Shown here: piece after piece, positions 39,009 through 52,674 of the stretch
How positions within the stretch are numbered: the stretch's first letter is position 1
Layout: the number at the start of each line of letters is the position of its first letter
Source of the DNA: Limanda limanda
Taxonomy: Eukaryota > Chordata > Actinopteri > Pleuronectiformes > Pleuronectidae
Assembly (NCBI RefSeq): GCF_963576545.1
Contig: NC_083653.1
Location: 14,109,358-14,173,357, forward strand
Reading direction: 5' to 3'
Length of the DNA: 64,000 nt
Made by a program: the position numbers and the translations under genes
Notes under the pieces: generated by a model
Databases searched by the model: none
What the model saw: only the letters and a program-made list of their open reading frames with translations
Told to the model about the DNA's origin: nothing

Positions 39009-40549
39009 CTGAGAAAAGAAGACAAATAAATATATAGCTTTTTATAATGTGCATAAATCATAGAATACAAATGAAAATACCTGCAACACAGGAGTACTTC
39101 CTATCAGCTTTCTGCCTGTAGTGCAATTTTATCCTTGCACAGTTCTTGAACTAAGATTAGAAAGCTAACTGCATTGCCATAATCAATACCACCTCTGCAT
39201 GCTTTCATGAGACTAAAATTGAACCACCTACTTCTGTCTGGTCTCGTCTCATTTTTGCCATTAACCAGACATTGTAAGGTCCTGTGTGCATGACCGTGTT
39301 CATTCGTTGCTGCGGCACAGTGAGTCACCACACTGGCAGACCATTAAGGAGCCGTGCCAATCCCCCTCAGGTTATATTCAAGTCGTGAAGAGTTGTACCC
39401 TACAATATTATATAATGGACTAAATGTCACCGTGAACCACAGATCTCACTAATCGCCTTAGTGTTAATACAATGCCTCTTGTCGTTAGTACATGGTTCGG
39501 ATGTTACAGAACGTGCATCCATTTGACACTGTGTAATATCTAATCTAATATCAGTTACAGGAAGTTGCACTGAGGTGCTCCTCACTGATGTCAGGTTAAG
39601 TGTGAGCATGTGTTGCTCCTGCAGACAGGTGGTGTGACAGACTGTGCAGGTCACCCCTCCACCTCTCTGTAATCCATCTTTGACTAAATCCCCCTGCTTC
39701 TGCCTTCAAGGAAATTATATAATGCGTACATCATTTTTTTTTCTTTTTTCTGGACAGCCGCAAATGCAATACAAATAAAAAGCATGTGGATGGCAGTCTG
39801 TTATATAGAAAGTCTGAAACACTATTAGGAGATTGACAGCTGGGACCTCAGTCGTTAATAGATGTTATTGACACGATTATTTATCGTTCGATCAGGGATC
39901 AGCACGGGGCTTGAATTGCATATTGACATCAGCAGGAACAGAACGACTCCACCTGTCGGTTTTCGAGGCGAAATGCAAGTTTCTAGAAGGTACCATCACC
40001 AAAAACAGCTCTCTAGAAGCTTCCACAGGAATCACAAGCTCCTCCTCTTGACTATCCGAGGAGAATTGACTGACCTACACTACACCGGACGGATGGATGG
40101 ATGGATGGATGAACAGATCAGAGACAAATCTGCTCAGGAAATCTGATTAGGATTCATTAGGTTGAGGAGCTCCTGCCTGACAAGTGCAGCATGTGGTCCA
40201 TGTGGCTGCTGCCGGGGGAGACTCAGGGTGATGAGGCTGGAAACTGTCTCCAGGATGAAGCTGGGAGAAGTTTGTCTAACGTGCCAATAAAGCTGACACG
40301 TCAATTATAAATCTCTGACATTCACATGACATGTCAAAATGTGGAAAAACTAAAAATGTCAGACCCGAGTTTATGACAGTCTTAATCTGAACCTCTACAT
40401 TATTTAATTCCATGCACGCCATCGTCATATTGCAAAGTACAAGCTTCGATGAGAACAGCTACAAAACAACTATTCTAGCATGGATGTCAGAGTAAGTCAT
40501 ATTTAGTATCTCTGTTATTGAGCCGGCATCATAAAAATGTATCATTTAC
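39009..40549. other. hsp90aa1.2: hsp90aa1.2 intron 1 (1.5 kb)
   Basis: Non-coding intron between the untranslated exon 1 and the ATG exon. Besides the HSE cluster it holds a short (GGAT)n run at about 40085-40111 and nothing else recognised. Confidence 0.7.
39958..40031. promoter_or_regulatory. hsp90aa1.2: Intronic heat-shock element cluster, hsp90aa1.2 intron 1
   Basis: Intron 1 holds TTC-TA-GAA at 39981-39988 and GAA-GC-TTC at 40016-40023 followed by GGAA, plus scattered single units (TTCGAG, GCGAAA) from about 39962. Human HSP90AB1 is known to have a functional intron 1 HSE, so the position is plausible, but the units here are broken into two groups. Confidence 0.45.
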
Positions 40550-40585
40550 CTTGTGCCTGGAGGAGTGAGAAATGTGCGGAGGTCG
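40550..40585 (-). other. hsp90aa1.2: Non-coding first exon of hsp90aa1.2 (approximate 5' end)
   Basis: A donor CAAG|GTAAATG lies at 40551-40549, ~1.5 kb upstream of the exon-2 acceptor that immediately precedes the start codon. This layout (untranslated exon 1, ATG at the start of exon 2) is typical of vertebrate HSP90 genes. The 5' end is estimated from a TATA-like TATTAAT at 40611-40617 (minus strand), so it may be off by tens of bases. Confidence 0.65.
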
Positions 40586-40651
40586 GTTCTAGTGGCGACG
40601 GAGGAAGAGGATTAATACTCTTCTCCCCGAGCTGTCGAGAAATCCTGAGCT

Positions 40652-40674
40652 TTCCAGAACCATCTGGAATCTTC
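40652..40674. promoter_or_regulatory. hsp90aa1.2: Five-unit heat-shock element, hsp90aa1.2 promoter
   Basis: Five alternating HSF1 units with exact 2 bp spacing on plus: TTC (40652), GAA (40657), ATC (40662, one mismatch), GAA (40667), TTC (40672). It lies ~35 bp upstream of the TATA-like box and ~100 bp upstream of the exon 1 donor. A CCAAT box on the minus strand (ATTGG at 40740-40744) is further upstream. The arrangement predicts strong heat induction. Confidence 0.85.
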
Positions 40675-40834
40675 CCCGCACAGCCCATAGGCCCGCTGAG
40701 ATGTCGATCACGACTGAGAACACGCCCTCCCTGTTGCTTATTGGCTTGAGGAGGCGGGATTAAAGGATGGAGAAGCCTGTTTGTTCCGGGTTTGGAAACT
40801 GAAACCGGCATGAGTGTGTTCACTGGAAATTTAA

Positions 40835-40847
40835 GAAACTTCCAGAT
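40835..40847. promoter_or_regulatory. Distal three-unit heat-shock element
   Basis: GAA (40835-40837), TTC (40840-40842) and GAT (40845-40847) are spaced by exactly 2 bp, with one mismatch in the last unit. It is ~250 bp upstream of the hsp90aa1.2 start region and just beyond the predicted 3' end of hsp90aa1.1. It probably serves hsp90aa1.2. Confidence 0.5.
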
Positions 40848-40994
40848 CAACAGGATGAGTTGCGATTAGATTCACTACTTCTGAATCTATAATAATGATA
40901 ATATTGGAATTATTAGTTTGCAGGAACCGAACAAAACTACGACATCCATCACAACAGACTCAGTCAGATCACAAATCCTATTTCTGAAATAGAT

Positions 40995-41000
40995 TTTATT
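40995..41000 (-). terminator. hsp90aa1.1: Polyadenylation signal of hsp90aa1.1
   Basis: AATAAA on minus, ~300 bp after the TAA at 41304-41302. The 3' UTR begins with an A-run right after the stop. The transcript end is then ~400 bp from the hsp90aa1.2 start, so the two genes are tightly packed. Confidence 0.6.
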
Positions 41001-41301
41001 ACAAATTTGAATGCATATCATTAAAAAAATGTGCCTGTAACAAAAAGAGACACAAGTCAAATCCACAGTGACTTTATATGACTCTTAATGGCTTCCAGTA
41101 GTTCCATATGTAAGCAGCTGATAAAATGAGTCAACCACACTGTGGCCTCCATAATTCCAGTGATTAACTCCTATTGACGCGTTAATAGGCTACTGCTCGA
41201 GGTGTGTTAGGATGAAATGTCAGTTTGAAGACGCAACATATCTTACAAAAATAAAAATTAACAAAGCAGGAAAGAGACACAAGTGTCATTTTTTTTTTTT
41301 T

Positions 41302-44419
<3,118 letters not shown>

Positions 44420-45287
44420 CTAACAGAACACACATGTTAAGTTAAATAAAATCTTAAATATACCTCTCATCTCATTCTGCTACGTTGCTCTGAAATCAAG
44501 TTTTAATTTATTACTACTAAGTATCTTGGAAATAATCTCCAAGTGTGATATTTGAAATCTCTTCCCCCTTTTGTCGCAGACAGCCTCATGGCGTTAGGGG
44601 GTGGGGTGCTAGATGAACACATGCTTCTTCTGTCAATCAAGGACTTGCCATTTGGGAAAATGGGTGGAGCTCCAATGCCCCCCCCCCCCCCCAAAAGGGC
44701 TACATGCAACATGTGTCATTTTACACCTCTGTGTGAAAGGAATGAGTATTGGCTTGCAGTTAAAAGTATAAAAGACTAATTAAGTTTGGTTTTACATACA
44801 GTCCACTCAAGACTGTGATACATTTGGTTTCGACTGTATTCAAATGAATTTGTTTTTTTTTTTGTTTTTTTAAACAAGGCTCATTTGACTGCTCCAAGAT
44901 GGAAATGTGCTGCATCTACTCTTTGTGCCAACTGGTCTTCTGCCCATTCGCCATTACTCTCACACTCAGGGTCACCCTTCCTGCCATGTGCTCCTTACGC
45001 CTCACAGACTCACAAAGACCCTGCTGGTAAAGACGCTATACTTCCAAATTAATAACTTGCATTAAACATCTGAATTAAGTTAAATATAATTCGTTTTTGC
45101 GCTTTTTATCATGTCATTGTTGTATTTCGTATGTAACCTGATTGAGTAGGAAATGTTTATGCCTCTCTGCCTCATTGTGTTTCCACCGATTACACACCAA
45201 ATATACCGGATATTACGCATATTTTGCAATTCTCATTTAAAGCACAAGTGTAATGTCAAAGAAAGATCAGCAGTCGATTGTAATTAC
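44420..45287. other. hsp90aa1.1: hsp90aa1.1 intron 1
   Basis: Non-coding, 868 bp, with a poly-C run at about 44680-44692 and a T-rich stretch near 44850-44870. No HSE comparable to that in hsp90aa1.2 intron 1 was seen. Confidence 0.6.
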
Positions 45288-45440
45288 CTTGAGGGTGATC
45301 TTGTCTCCTTTGATTTCTGGCAGTCAAATGAATCACTGAGCCGGTCTTCTCTTCTTGAAAAGTCCCCAATGTGCACGTTGCTTCTCCTGAGGGCAGGAAG
45401 TTTCTCTTGGTGTGTTATCTGGCGAGTCACTTGTGATTGT
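45288..45440 (-). other. hsp90aa1.1: Non-coding first exon of hsp90aa1.1
   Basis: The donor CAAG|GTAATTAC is at 45289-45286. The upstream boundary is estimated ~30 bp downstream of the TATA box at 45475-45467. The exon has no in-frame start for HSP90. It splices to the exon whose first three bases are the ATG (acceptor GTTAG|ATGCC at 44420). Confidence 0.7.
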
Positions 45441-45466
45441 CTGAAAAGAACACAACTTGCCGGTGT

Positions 45467-45475
45467 CTTTTTATA
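45467..45475 (-). promoter_or_regulatory. hsp90aa1.1: TATA box of hsp90aa1.1
   Basis: A canonical TATAAAAAG on the minus strand, directly downstream of the HSE cluster and ~180 bp upstream of the exon 1 donor. Confidence 0.8.
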
Positions 45476-45489
45476 CTTCTGGGGGTGGT

Positions 45490-45521
45490 TTCTCGAAGCT
45501 CCCATTCAGAAGCTTCTAGAA
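45490..45521. promoter_or_regulatory. hsp90aa1.1: Heat-shock element cluster of hsp90aa1.1
   Basis: On plus: TTC (45490), GAA (45495), TCC (45500, mismatch), TTC (45505), then a perfect three-unit GAA (45509)-GC-TTC (45514)-TA-GAA (45519). The first three units have 2 bp spacing; the phase slips by 1 bp between 45507 and 45509. It is only ~15 bp upstream of the TATA box, the classic heat-shock promoter layout. Confidence 0.8.
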
Positions 45522-45522
45522 G

Positions 45523-48120
45523 ATACATTTGCGACAGTAAGGGGGGGTTTCAGGGAAAGGCCTGGAAGGGGGTGGGGGTGTTGGTGAGTGAGACAGCAGA
45601 GTCCTAAAGTTTATGTGTCCTTATAGGGCCGCAGAGTCACAAGGAGTGCCTGTCAATCACAATGAGAGCTTCCCTGATAGCTTGTCCGGCTGGTAGGCCC
45701 TGCACCCCCGCTCGTAAGCGTCACAGCTGTGCATTGGCTTTGCTATCAGCTGCTGTCGTTGTGCCCCACAGGACACACACATATAAAGACCATTAGGCAT
45801 GCTCTGGTCTTTTTTTGGTGTGCAAAATTGGGCTGAAATGTTTCAGGGAAGAGAACAGCTAATGTGCTGCAAATCGAACAGTGGCCGAGATTCACCTAGA
45901 ATGAAACTAAACCCTGAGAAGAGTAAGAAACTTTATTATCCCGGTTTGACAATAATTTATTTGTACTAGGTGGTTCTGATAATCTCATGGCCGGCATCAG
46001 TGACTGGAGATTATACAAAACAAACATAGCCATCACAACATGTTAAACAGTAAATGGGCCACAGTAACAAAAGCATGTTCTCTCTTTAAATGTATGCTTA
46101 GCTTATCTGATATTCAGTTTGCAGTTGTCCATTGACAACTGACAAGGTGAGATAAGATATTTTAAAAGTTCCCAGAAATAGGCCCTTATCTGGGGGATTT
46201 GCCAGATACCATGTACAAGAGGAATTCTATTGACCATTACAATAAAGCTACACATGTATGGCACATGGCTTTACAGTGATGGAATCTGGGGACAACATGA
46301 GGGCATGAACCCTGTATCAGTATTACCAAATACTTTTGCGGATATTTCTTCGTTAAAAGAAACATGACTGAGCTTTCTGCACTTGTGTACGGTACGGCTA
46401 TAAAAGGGAACCTGGGGAATTCTATCATACAGGGAATACAAATGGCACGTTGCTAAATTTTGTGAATTTGTGAATAATAATTTTGATGAAACTTGCCATG
46501 TACCTAAATGAATTCACCACGCAGTAAACTCAGCCTTCTGTAAAACACAAGACTAGAACTCTCTGGTCCACTGTGGGTGATGGTGACTTCATCTGGCCAG
46601 AAGGTGGCAGTGTGTGACACTTGCCAAAACTGTTACGTAATCAAAATGTTTCCAGTTGGACAGCAAACACTACTAGAAGCTTGACTGTCCGTGTAAGTGA
46701 GAAACATGGAGAACTGTCGCAATCACTGCAAGGTGATATTCTCTGACACAGAGAGACACATTCCCAATAGTTTACATAGTTTGCTAGATTAAAATGGGAA
46801 CTGTGCATGTGTGAGATGTGTGTTCATAAACAAATGGATATTTCTGGATTTTAGGATGGATGGTGCATTTATAGGTTGTATCCCGGGACAACTCTTCAAT
46901 AATCTGATTACAGCAAAGGCCTCTGAGGTTCAATTACAATTCTTTAGAACATTATGTCCCCTGTTAATTATTTTATTTAGTTATTATTGAACTAGATTTG
47001 GTCTTTAGGAGGCTTAACTTTAGACTGTAGGTACATAAATAATAGCCTACTAGTCTATTATAATTAAAATTTAAATAATAGTCATCTAAAATGTATTCAT
47101 TTTAATTTACGGGGAGTTGTGTTCTTAAATTCACATATAATTCTTGTTTTTCTTTAATATTTAAGTTCTGGACTATAATATTAATTAAATTGAATATATC
47201 CATCATATTTGATTGCCTTTTTTTTCATTTGTTTTTATTGCCATGTAATTTGTAAAGCACTTTATAACCTTGTTTAAAATTCCGAAATGTATTTATATTG
47301 CACTTTTAGTCTTGACCACTGAAAGCGTTTTTACAATATTTATTTTTGCCATTCACCTCTTTTTTTCTATGAGGGGCAATTTTGGGTTCAGTATCTTGCC
47401 CAAGGACACTTCGGCATGCAGACGAGGAAGACTGGGATCGAACTACCAACCTTCTGGTTAGAGGAAGACTGCCCTGCCCCACTTATAGATAAGAGCTGTA
47501 AAAATAAAGTTATTATTAGGGCCCGAGCACTGAGCAGTAGGAAACCGTGGGAGGCCCTATTGAAATTGTAAGGATTCATTTTTTTTCTTCTGGCAAATTA
47601 ATTGGCTTGGCGTCCAAGTTTGATTACACGCCATCAAAACACGATGTTCTGTATCTCAGACATACATGGACCATGAATCCTTTGATGCTGAGCCGTCAAC
47701 AAACAACCCCACTCCTGCAGTGACAACATCGAAGTATTCAACAACAGATCAAAGCCCTCAAATTCTCACAAAAGCATGTGCTCGGGCCATTATTATTATT
47801 ATAAGAGCCTGAACACCAAACGGTAGGAGAGAAAATCAGAAAGTGGTGAATATGTACGTATTCTGGAGTAATTTTAATTATTATTATTTCACCAATGTTT
47901 AAAATGTACAAAAAAACATGGTTGATAAAATTCCGTAGACAATTTGCATGCCATTCAATCATAATTACAGATTCTTATATATTTTTTAATTTTTATTAAT
48001 ATACAAAAAAATAGGTGTATTTTTACTGCCAATTTATCTACTTTAATTTTATTCATTTGTATTATGATCGTGTATGAAGGGTAAGTATGTTTACATTTAT
48101 AGTTTTGACTCGGACTCTTT
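45523..48120. other. Intergenic region between hsp90aa1.1 and wdr20
   Basis: A head-to-head spacer of ~2.7 kb. The part next to hsp90aa1.1 is G-rich, with a minus-strand CCAAT box at about 45735. The rest is AT-rich and holds a SINE at 47283-47484. No gene was recognised. Confidence 0.6.
47283..47484 (-). mobile_element. tRNA-derived SINE, minus strand
   Basis: On the minus strand the copy reads GTTCGATCCC (B-box core, 47443-47434), then GTCTGCATGCCGAAGTGTCC, TTGGGCAAGATACTGAACCC, AATTGCCCCTCATAGAAAAA, and further on CGCTTTCAGTGGTCAAGACT and GCAATATAAATACA. It is the same family as the element at 29950-30135 but keeps the CTTT-AGTGGTCAAGAC segment that copy lacks. The tRNA-like head is diverged. 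Confidence 0.8.
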
Positions 48121-48160
48121 ATTTCTCTGTACGCATGGCTGCTGGGCTCCGGCGCTCTCG

Positions 48161-48225
48161 CACATGCGCAGTCGCCAACATCCGGGGATCGGACAAGGAT
48201 GAACGCAAGTTTCCAAGATGGCGGC
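48161..48225 (+). promoter_or_regulatory. wdr20: NRF1-like and YY1-like sites in the wdr20 CpG promoter
   Basis: CACATGCGCA at 48161-48170 resembles the NRF1 site. CAAGATGGCGGC at 48214-48225 is a YY1-type element that overlaps the start codon. Both are typical of TATA-less housekeeping promoters. CpG-rich sequence extends from about 48140 to 48560. An upstream ATG at 48135 would open an overlapping frame if transcription starts before it. Confidence 0.55.
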
Positions 48226-51200
48226 GGAGGGAGGAGGGAAGGAGATGAACGAAATTAAAACTCAGTTCACCACTCGGGAAGGCGTCTACAAACTCCTCAC
48301 TCACTCCGAGTACAGCCGGCCGAACCGGGTGCCTTTCAACTCGCAGGGCTCCAACCCCGTCAAGGTCTCCTTCGTCAACGTGAACGACCAGTCCGGCAAC
48401 GGCGACAGGATCTGTTTCAATGTGGGCCGGGAACTCTACTTTTATATCTACAAAGGCGTGAGAAAGGTAAACACCCTCCACCGGGGCCACGGAGCCCGCG
48501 GTGCCCGGGAGCCGCCGGCCCGCTCGGGGTCTCCCGGCGCGCCGCCCCGCCGCTGTCAACCCCCGGGGCTCCTGTCATTGAAGTGCGCAGGCAAGGCCAT
48601 GTAGCAGACCTAGCTAAGTTAGGAGCTAATTAGCTTCGTTAGCTAACATCGCCACAGTTGTTGTCTCTGCCTCGGTGGGACTCGTGTGCACTTCACGGTC
48701 CCTCCGGTGGTTCGGGGTGGTCGGTGTGTGACCATCTGTGACACGAGTGACCCGAGGGACCGGGAGGGGGGGGGGGGGGGGTGTTCGTCGTGTCATGTCG
48801 TACATGATGCGTTTGTTTACCCTCCTTCTTTGCATGGTTCCACATCTGCACAAGTTGTCAACAGTGCTCAGCAGCGGTGACAGCTTCAGTGTCCCCCCCT
48901 CCCTCCCCCCCGATAGTTCACACTGGAAGACAGTTGTGATGTAACAATGAGAGCAGTCTACTGTCGGGGTATGAATGTAGTGCAGTGTGATCCACTCTGT
49001 GGCTCGGACACAGCGGTGATGCCATTGCAGTGGCAGCGCATTGACAGCGGTGATGATGTTGTGGTCAATCCCCCCGAAGCCTGAAATCCTGTGAGATACG
49101 ATCTTATCCAATCGTAGAAACGATCAGAACAACTGCCAATGATTTGACATTCCTCCCTTTTGTAGAGCTGGTGTCAAACCAGCCCGAGACAGTGGTTGGA
49201 AATCATTTGATACAGTAAAAATACAGTAAACATCTGCTTTCAAAAGCATTGTACAAGTTAGTCCAGGGTTGTTTTGAATGCTGATGAGTAGCAGAGTGTT
49301 ATTTAAATGTTGCTGTACAAGTTTATCTATGTAAATATCATAAAGGACAATATGAGTTGACAAAACAGTAAGTTATTGTCTAATTTATCTATATATAAAA
49401 TATGGTATATACCCTGAAGAACTGCGTGAAAATTGACACCTTTCAAGCACAATTAGTTTTACGTAGCCAGTTTTAATTGCCTGGACAAAACACTTTTATT
49501 TTTCTTATTCTTATTATTCACCCTTTCACACACTAGGATCAATTTAGTGTTCAATGTCATACTCAAATACACTTTGATATGTGTGTAGAGGAGCCTGGGA
49601 GTTGTGAGCTGCCCCCAAGAATCACTGGTTTGAATCCCAAACATTCTAAAAAGAAAGAGAGTTAAAATGAAATATCAGCTTAATAGTTCACTATTCACAA
49701 ATTCACTTCTGCCAGGGGGTTGAACTGTGGACATGCTGAAATAATCACTCAATTGCTAACTGAGGGGAACGGAAGTGTAGTGAAATATGGCACAAAATAG
49801 TTTTCAAATAACTTTCCCCCTCATTGAGGATTTCCATACATTTATCTGTGCTGTGCAGCTTCCTAGAGATATTTGTGCAAAGTACAAATATCGATGTCTT
49901 GAATTACACTTCAGGTCATTTGAAGAGTTAACTGTTCCTGAATTATTTTTCTTTAACAAAAAGAGCTTAGATAGCTGTTAAGCAGAATTAACTTATTTCT
50001 TGCACGCCTGTTTGAAATCCGTCCAAGTTCCTTATTTTATTTAGAGCTGTCTTGCTCTGAAAACACTTACAAGCTTTTCTGTAATGTTCCAAAAATACAC
50101 CACAAGAGAGTTGCCGCAATAAAAAGCAAGAATCAAATTTGTATTGCATATATTCCGATTAACACTACTGTTCAAATATTGTTTTTGGTGGCACACACTT
50201 AAAGGATAATATCCTGCTGTACTCCTTTGACAAACTTAAAACACCATTTTAATTTCTTAAAGCTTCACAGTGTCATGTTTGATTTACATCAACTTAGGAC
50301 TGGGCGATAAAGCGATGAAGATAATAATCGTGATATAACTTTTCCTTGACAGAAATATAAGACATGGTCGATACAACGTTGATACAACTCATTCCATCCA
50401 TGTTTTGACAGACAGCACAAACAGCCAATGATAATGAGAATAGCACCGCGCCGACCCAATCATGTGTCCGGAATAGAGTTACAGCCACGTCAAGTTAGGT
50501 TGACCCACACAGCAGAGAGCGATGGAGAAGCAGCAGCACACGTGTTAATGTTTGGCTCCCGCACAGAGGTGGACGACTCTGCATCGATGCAGTTACTCAA
50601 CCTAATTGATTGATGTTTTCCGCTACGTTCACTGTTTTAGCGGTTGTCCACTGCTGAATAATTCTAACCAGTGCTGCTTCAGGATCAGGACAGACGCTCA
50701 TTAATAGGTCTGGTCGTCCTGTGTCTGTGTCTCCTGTCGGAGTCTGCTTCCTCCTCACTCCCCCTCTGACCTGCACACACTACACTTTAACAAAACACAC
50801 CAGCACTGATCAGAAGTTATTAGGACACAAACAGCACTGAAGCTTATTGTTTGTGTTTGTTTGATTCGCTTGTGATTTTCGCTTTGCTTTAGTTCATGAT
50901 AGTTTAGGAAGCACGTGTTGTAACCTGCTACACAACATGAGACCTAACGTGACGCGCACAGTCAGGAAATCGGGGACAAAGTGACCACAACGAGTCATGA
51001 TGCGTCACCATTGATTAATAACTAAATAAATGTGATTATCAGTTTGTGTTTGAAGAGGGACAGAGATGAGCAGACACACAAACATATACACACACTCCTG
51101 CAGACATGATTGAAGTTCCTCCTGCAGATGATGACACAAGGTGTTTTAACTTCATTGTTGCAGAAGAAGCGATGCAACGTATATACAGGAACATAAATAT

Positions 51201-52641
51201 GAATCAAGCAGGTTTTATAGAGATCATTTCTAAGTGGGAGTGATGAGAAAACATCAGAGGATCAGTCACTTGTTGACCTGCAAGGAGTAATGTGATTTGA
51301 TTTATATCGCCCGGCCCTACATTAACTAGATGTAACCTCAGTCACTTATTGAATAAATCGCGACCAGGATTAGTTTCAATCTACATAACCTGTGGTGTAC
51401 CTTTTGTGTTTTTTGTCTACTGCAGCAAATCAAAAAATGATTATTTTAAAATGTACTCATCTGTTTGCATTTGTTATCATTCCAGGCCGCTGATCTTAGT
51501 AAGCCCATTGACAAGAGGATATATAAAGGAACGCAGCCCACGTGTCATGACTTCAACCCCCTCACAGCGACAGCAGAGAGCGTCTCCCTGCTGGTGGGCT
51601 TCTCAGCTGGTCAGGTGCAGCTCATAGACCCAATAAAGAAGGAAACCAGCAAACTCTTCAATGAAGAGGTGGGTTTTAGTCAGCGTTATCAAAGAGCAAA
51701 TACCAACATTACCTTATGGTTTGATTAATCAAATCAAACTACTATTATTTCAGTGATGGAATAACTGGCTGACCTTTTTGTCTCTTTTCTTTCTGTCTTC
51801 GTTTCTCCCTCTTCCCCCCCAGAGACTTATAGACAAGTCGAGAGTAACGTGTGTAAGATGGGTTCCTGGTTCAGAGAGTCTGTTCCTGGTGGCTCACTCC
51901 AGCGGCAGCCTGTACTTGTACAACGTGGAGAACACCTGTGGCACGACGGCGCCTCACTACCAGCTCCTCAAGCAGGGTGAAAACTATGCCGTGCACACCT
52001 GCAAGAGCAAGTCGGCTCGTAACCCGCTACTCCGCTGGACAGTGGGTGAAGGTGCGCTCAATGAGTTTGCCTTCTCCCCGGATGGCAAGTTTCTGGCTTG
52101 TGCGAGCCAGGACGGCTTCCTGCGGGTGTTTGGCTTCGACGCCGCAGAGCTCCACGGGACGATGAAGAGCTACTTCGGTGGCTTGCTGTGCGTGTGCTGG
52201 AGCCCCGACGGACGCTACATCGTGGCGGGAGGGGAGGACGACCTGGTGACGGTGTGGTCGTTTTCAGACTGCAGAGTGATCGCACGGGGGCACGGCCACA
52301 AGTCGTGGGTGAGCGTGGTGGCGTTTGACCACTGTACCACCAGCGTGGAGGACGGGGACCCCCCCGCCGAGTTCAGCGGGAGTGACGAGGAGTTTCATGA
52401 GCAGATAAACTTTGGTGCGGGCAGGGACCGAGCGAACAGCGCTCACTCTCGGCTCTCTAAGAGGAACTCTACAGACAGTCGGCCTGTGAGTGTGACCTAC
52501 AGGTTCGGCTCAGTGGGGCAGGACACTCAGCTGTGTCTGTGGGACCTCACAGAGGACATCCTCTTCCCTCACCTTCCTTTGTCTCGCACAAGGACTCACA
52601 CTAATGTTATGAGTGCCACAAGCCCTCCAGCCACTGGACAA

Positions 52642-52674
<33 letters not shown>

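Noticed and set aside
45153..45587. 144-codon plus-strand frame over the hsp90aa1.1 promoter and exon 1
   Set aside because: It lies antisense to the untranslated exon, TATA box and HSE cluster. No family resemblance.
48119..48559. 146-codon minus-strand frame over wdr20 exon 1
   Set aside because: A shadow frame of the CpG island, antisense to a well-supported coding exon.
49575..49645. Possible third SINE or tRNA (GGTTTGAATCCC box)
   Set aside because: Only a B-box-like motif is visible. No A box, cloverleaf or shared body with the two clear SINEs could be supported.
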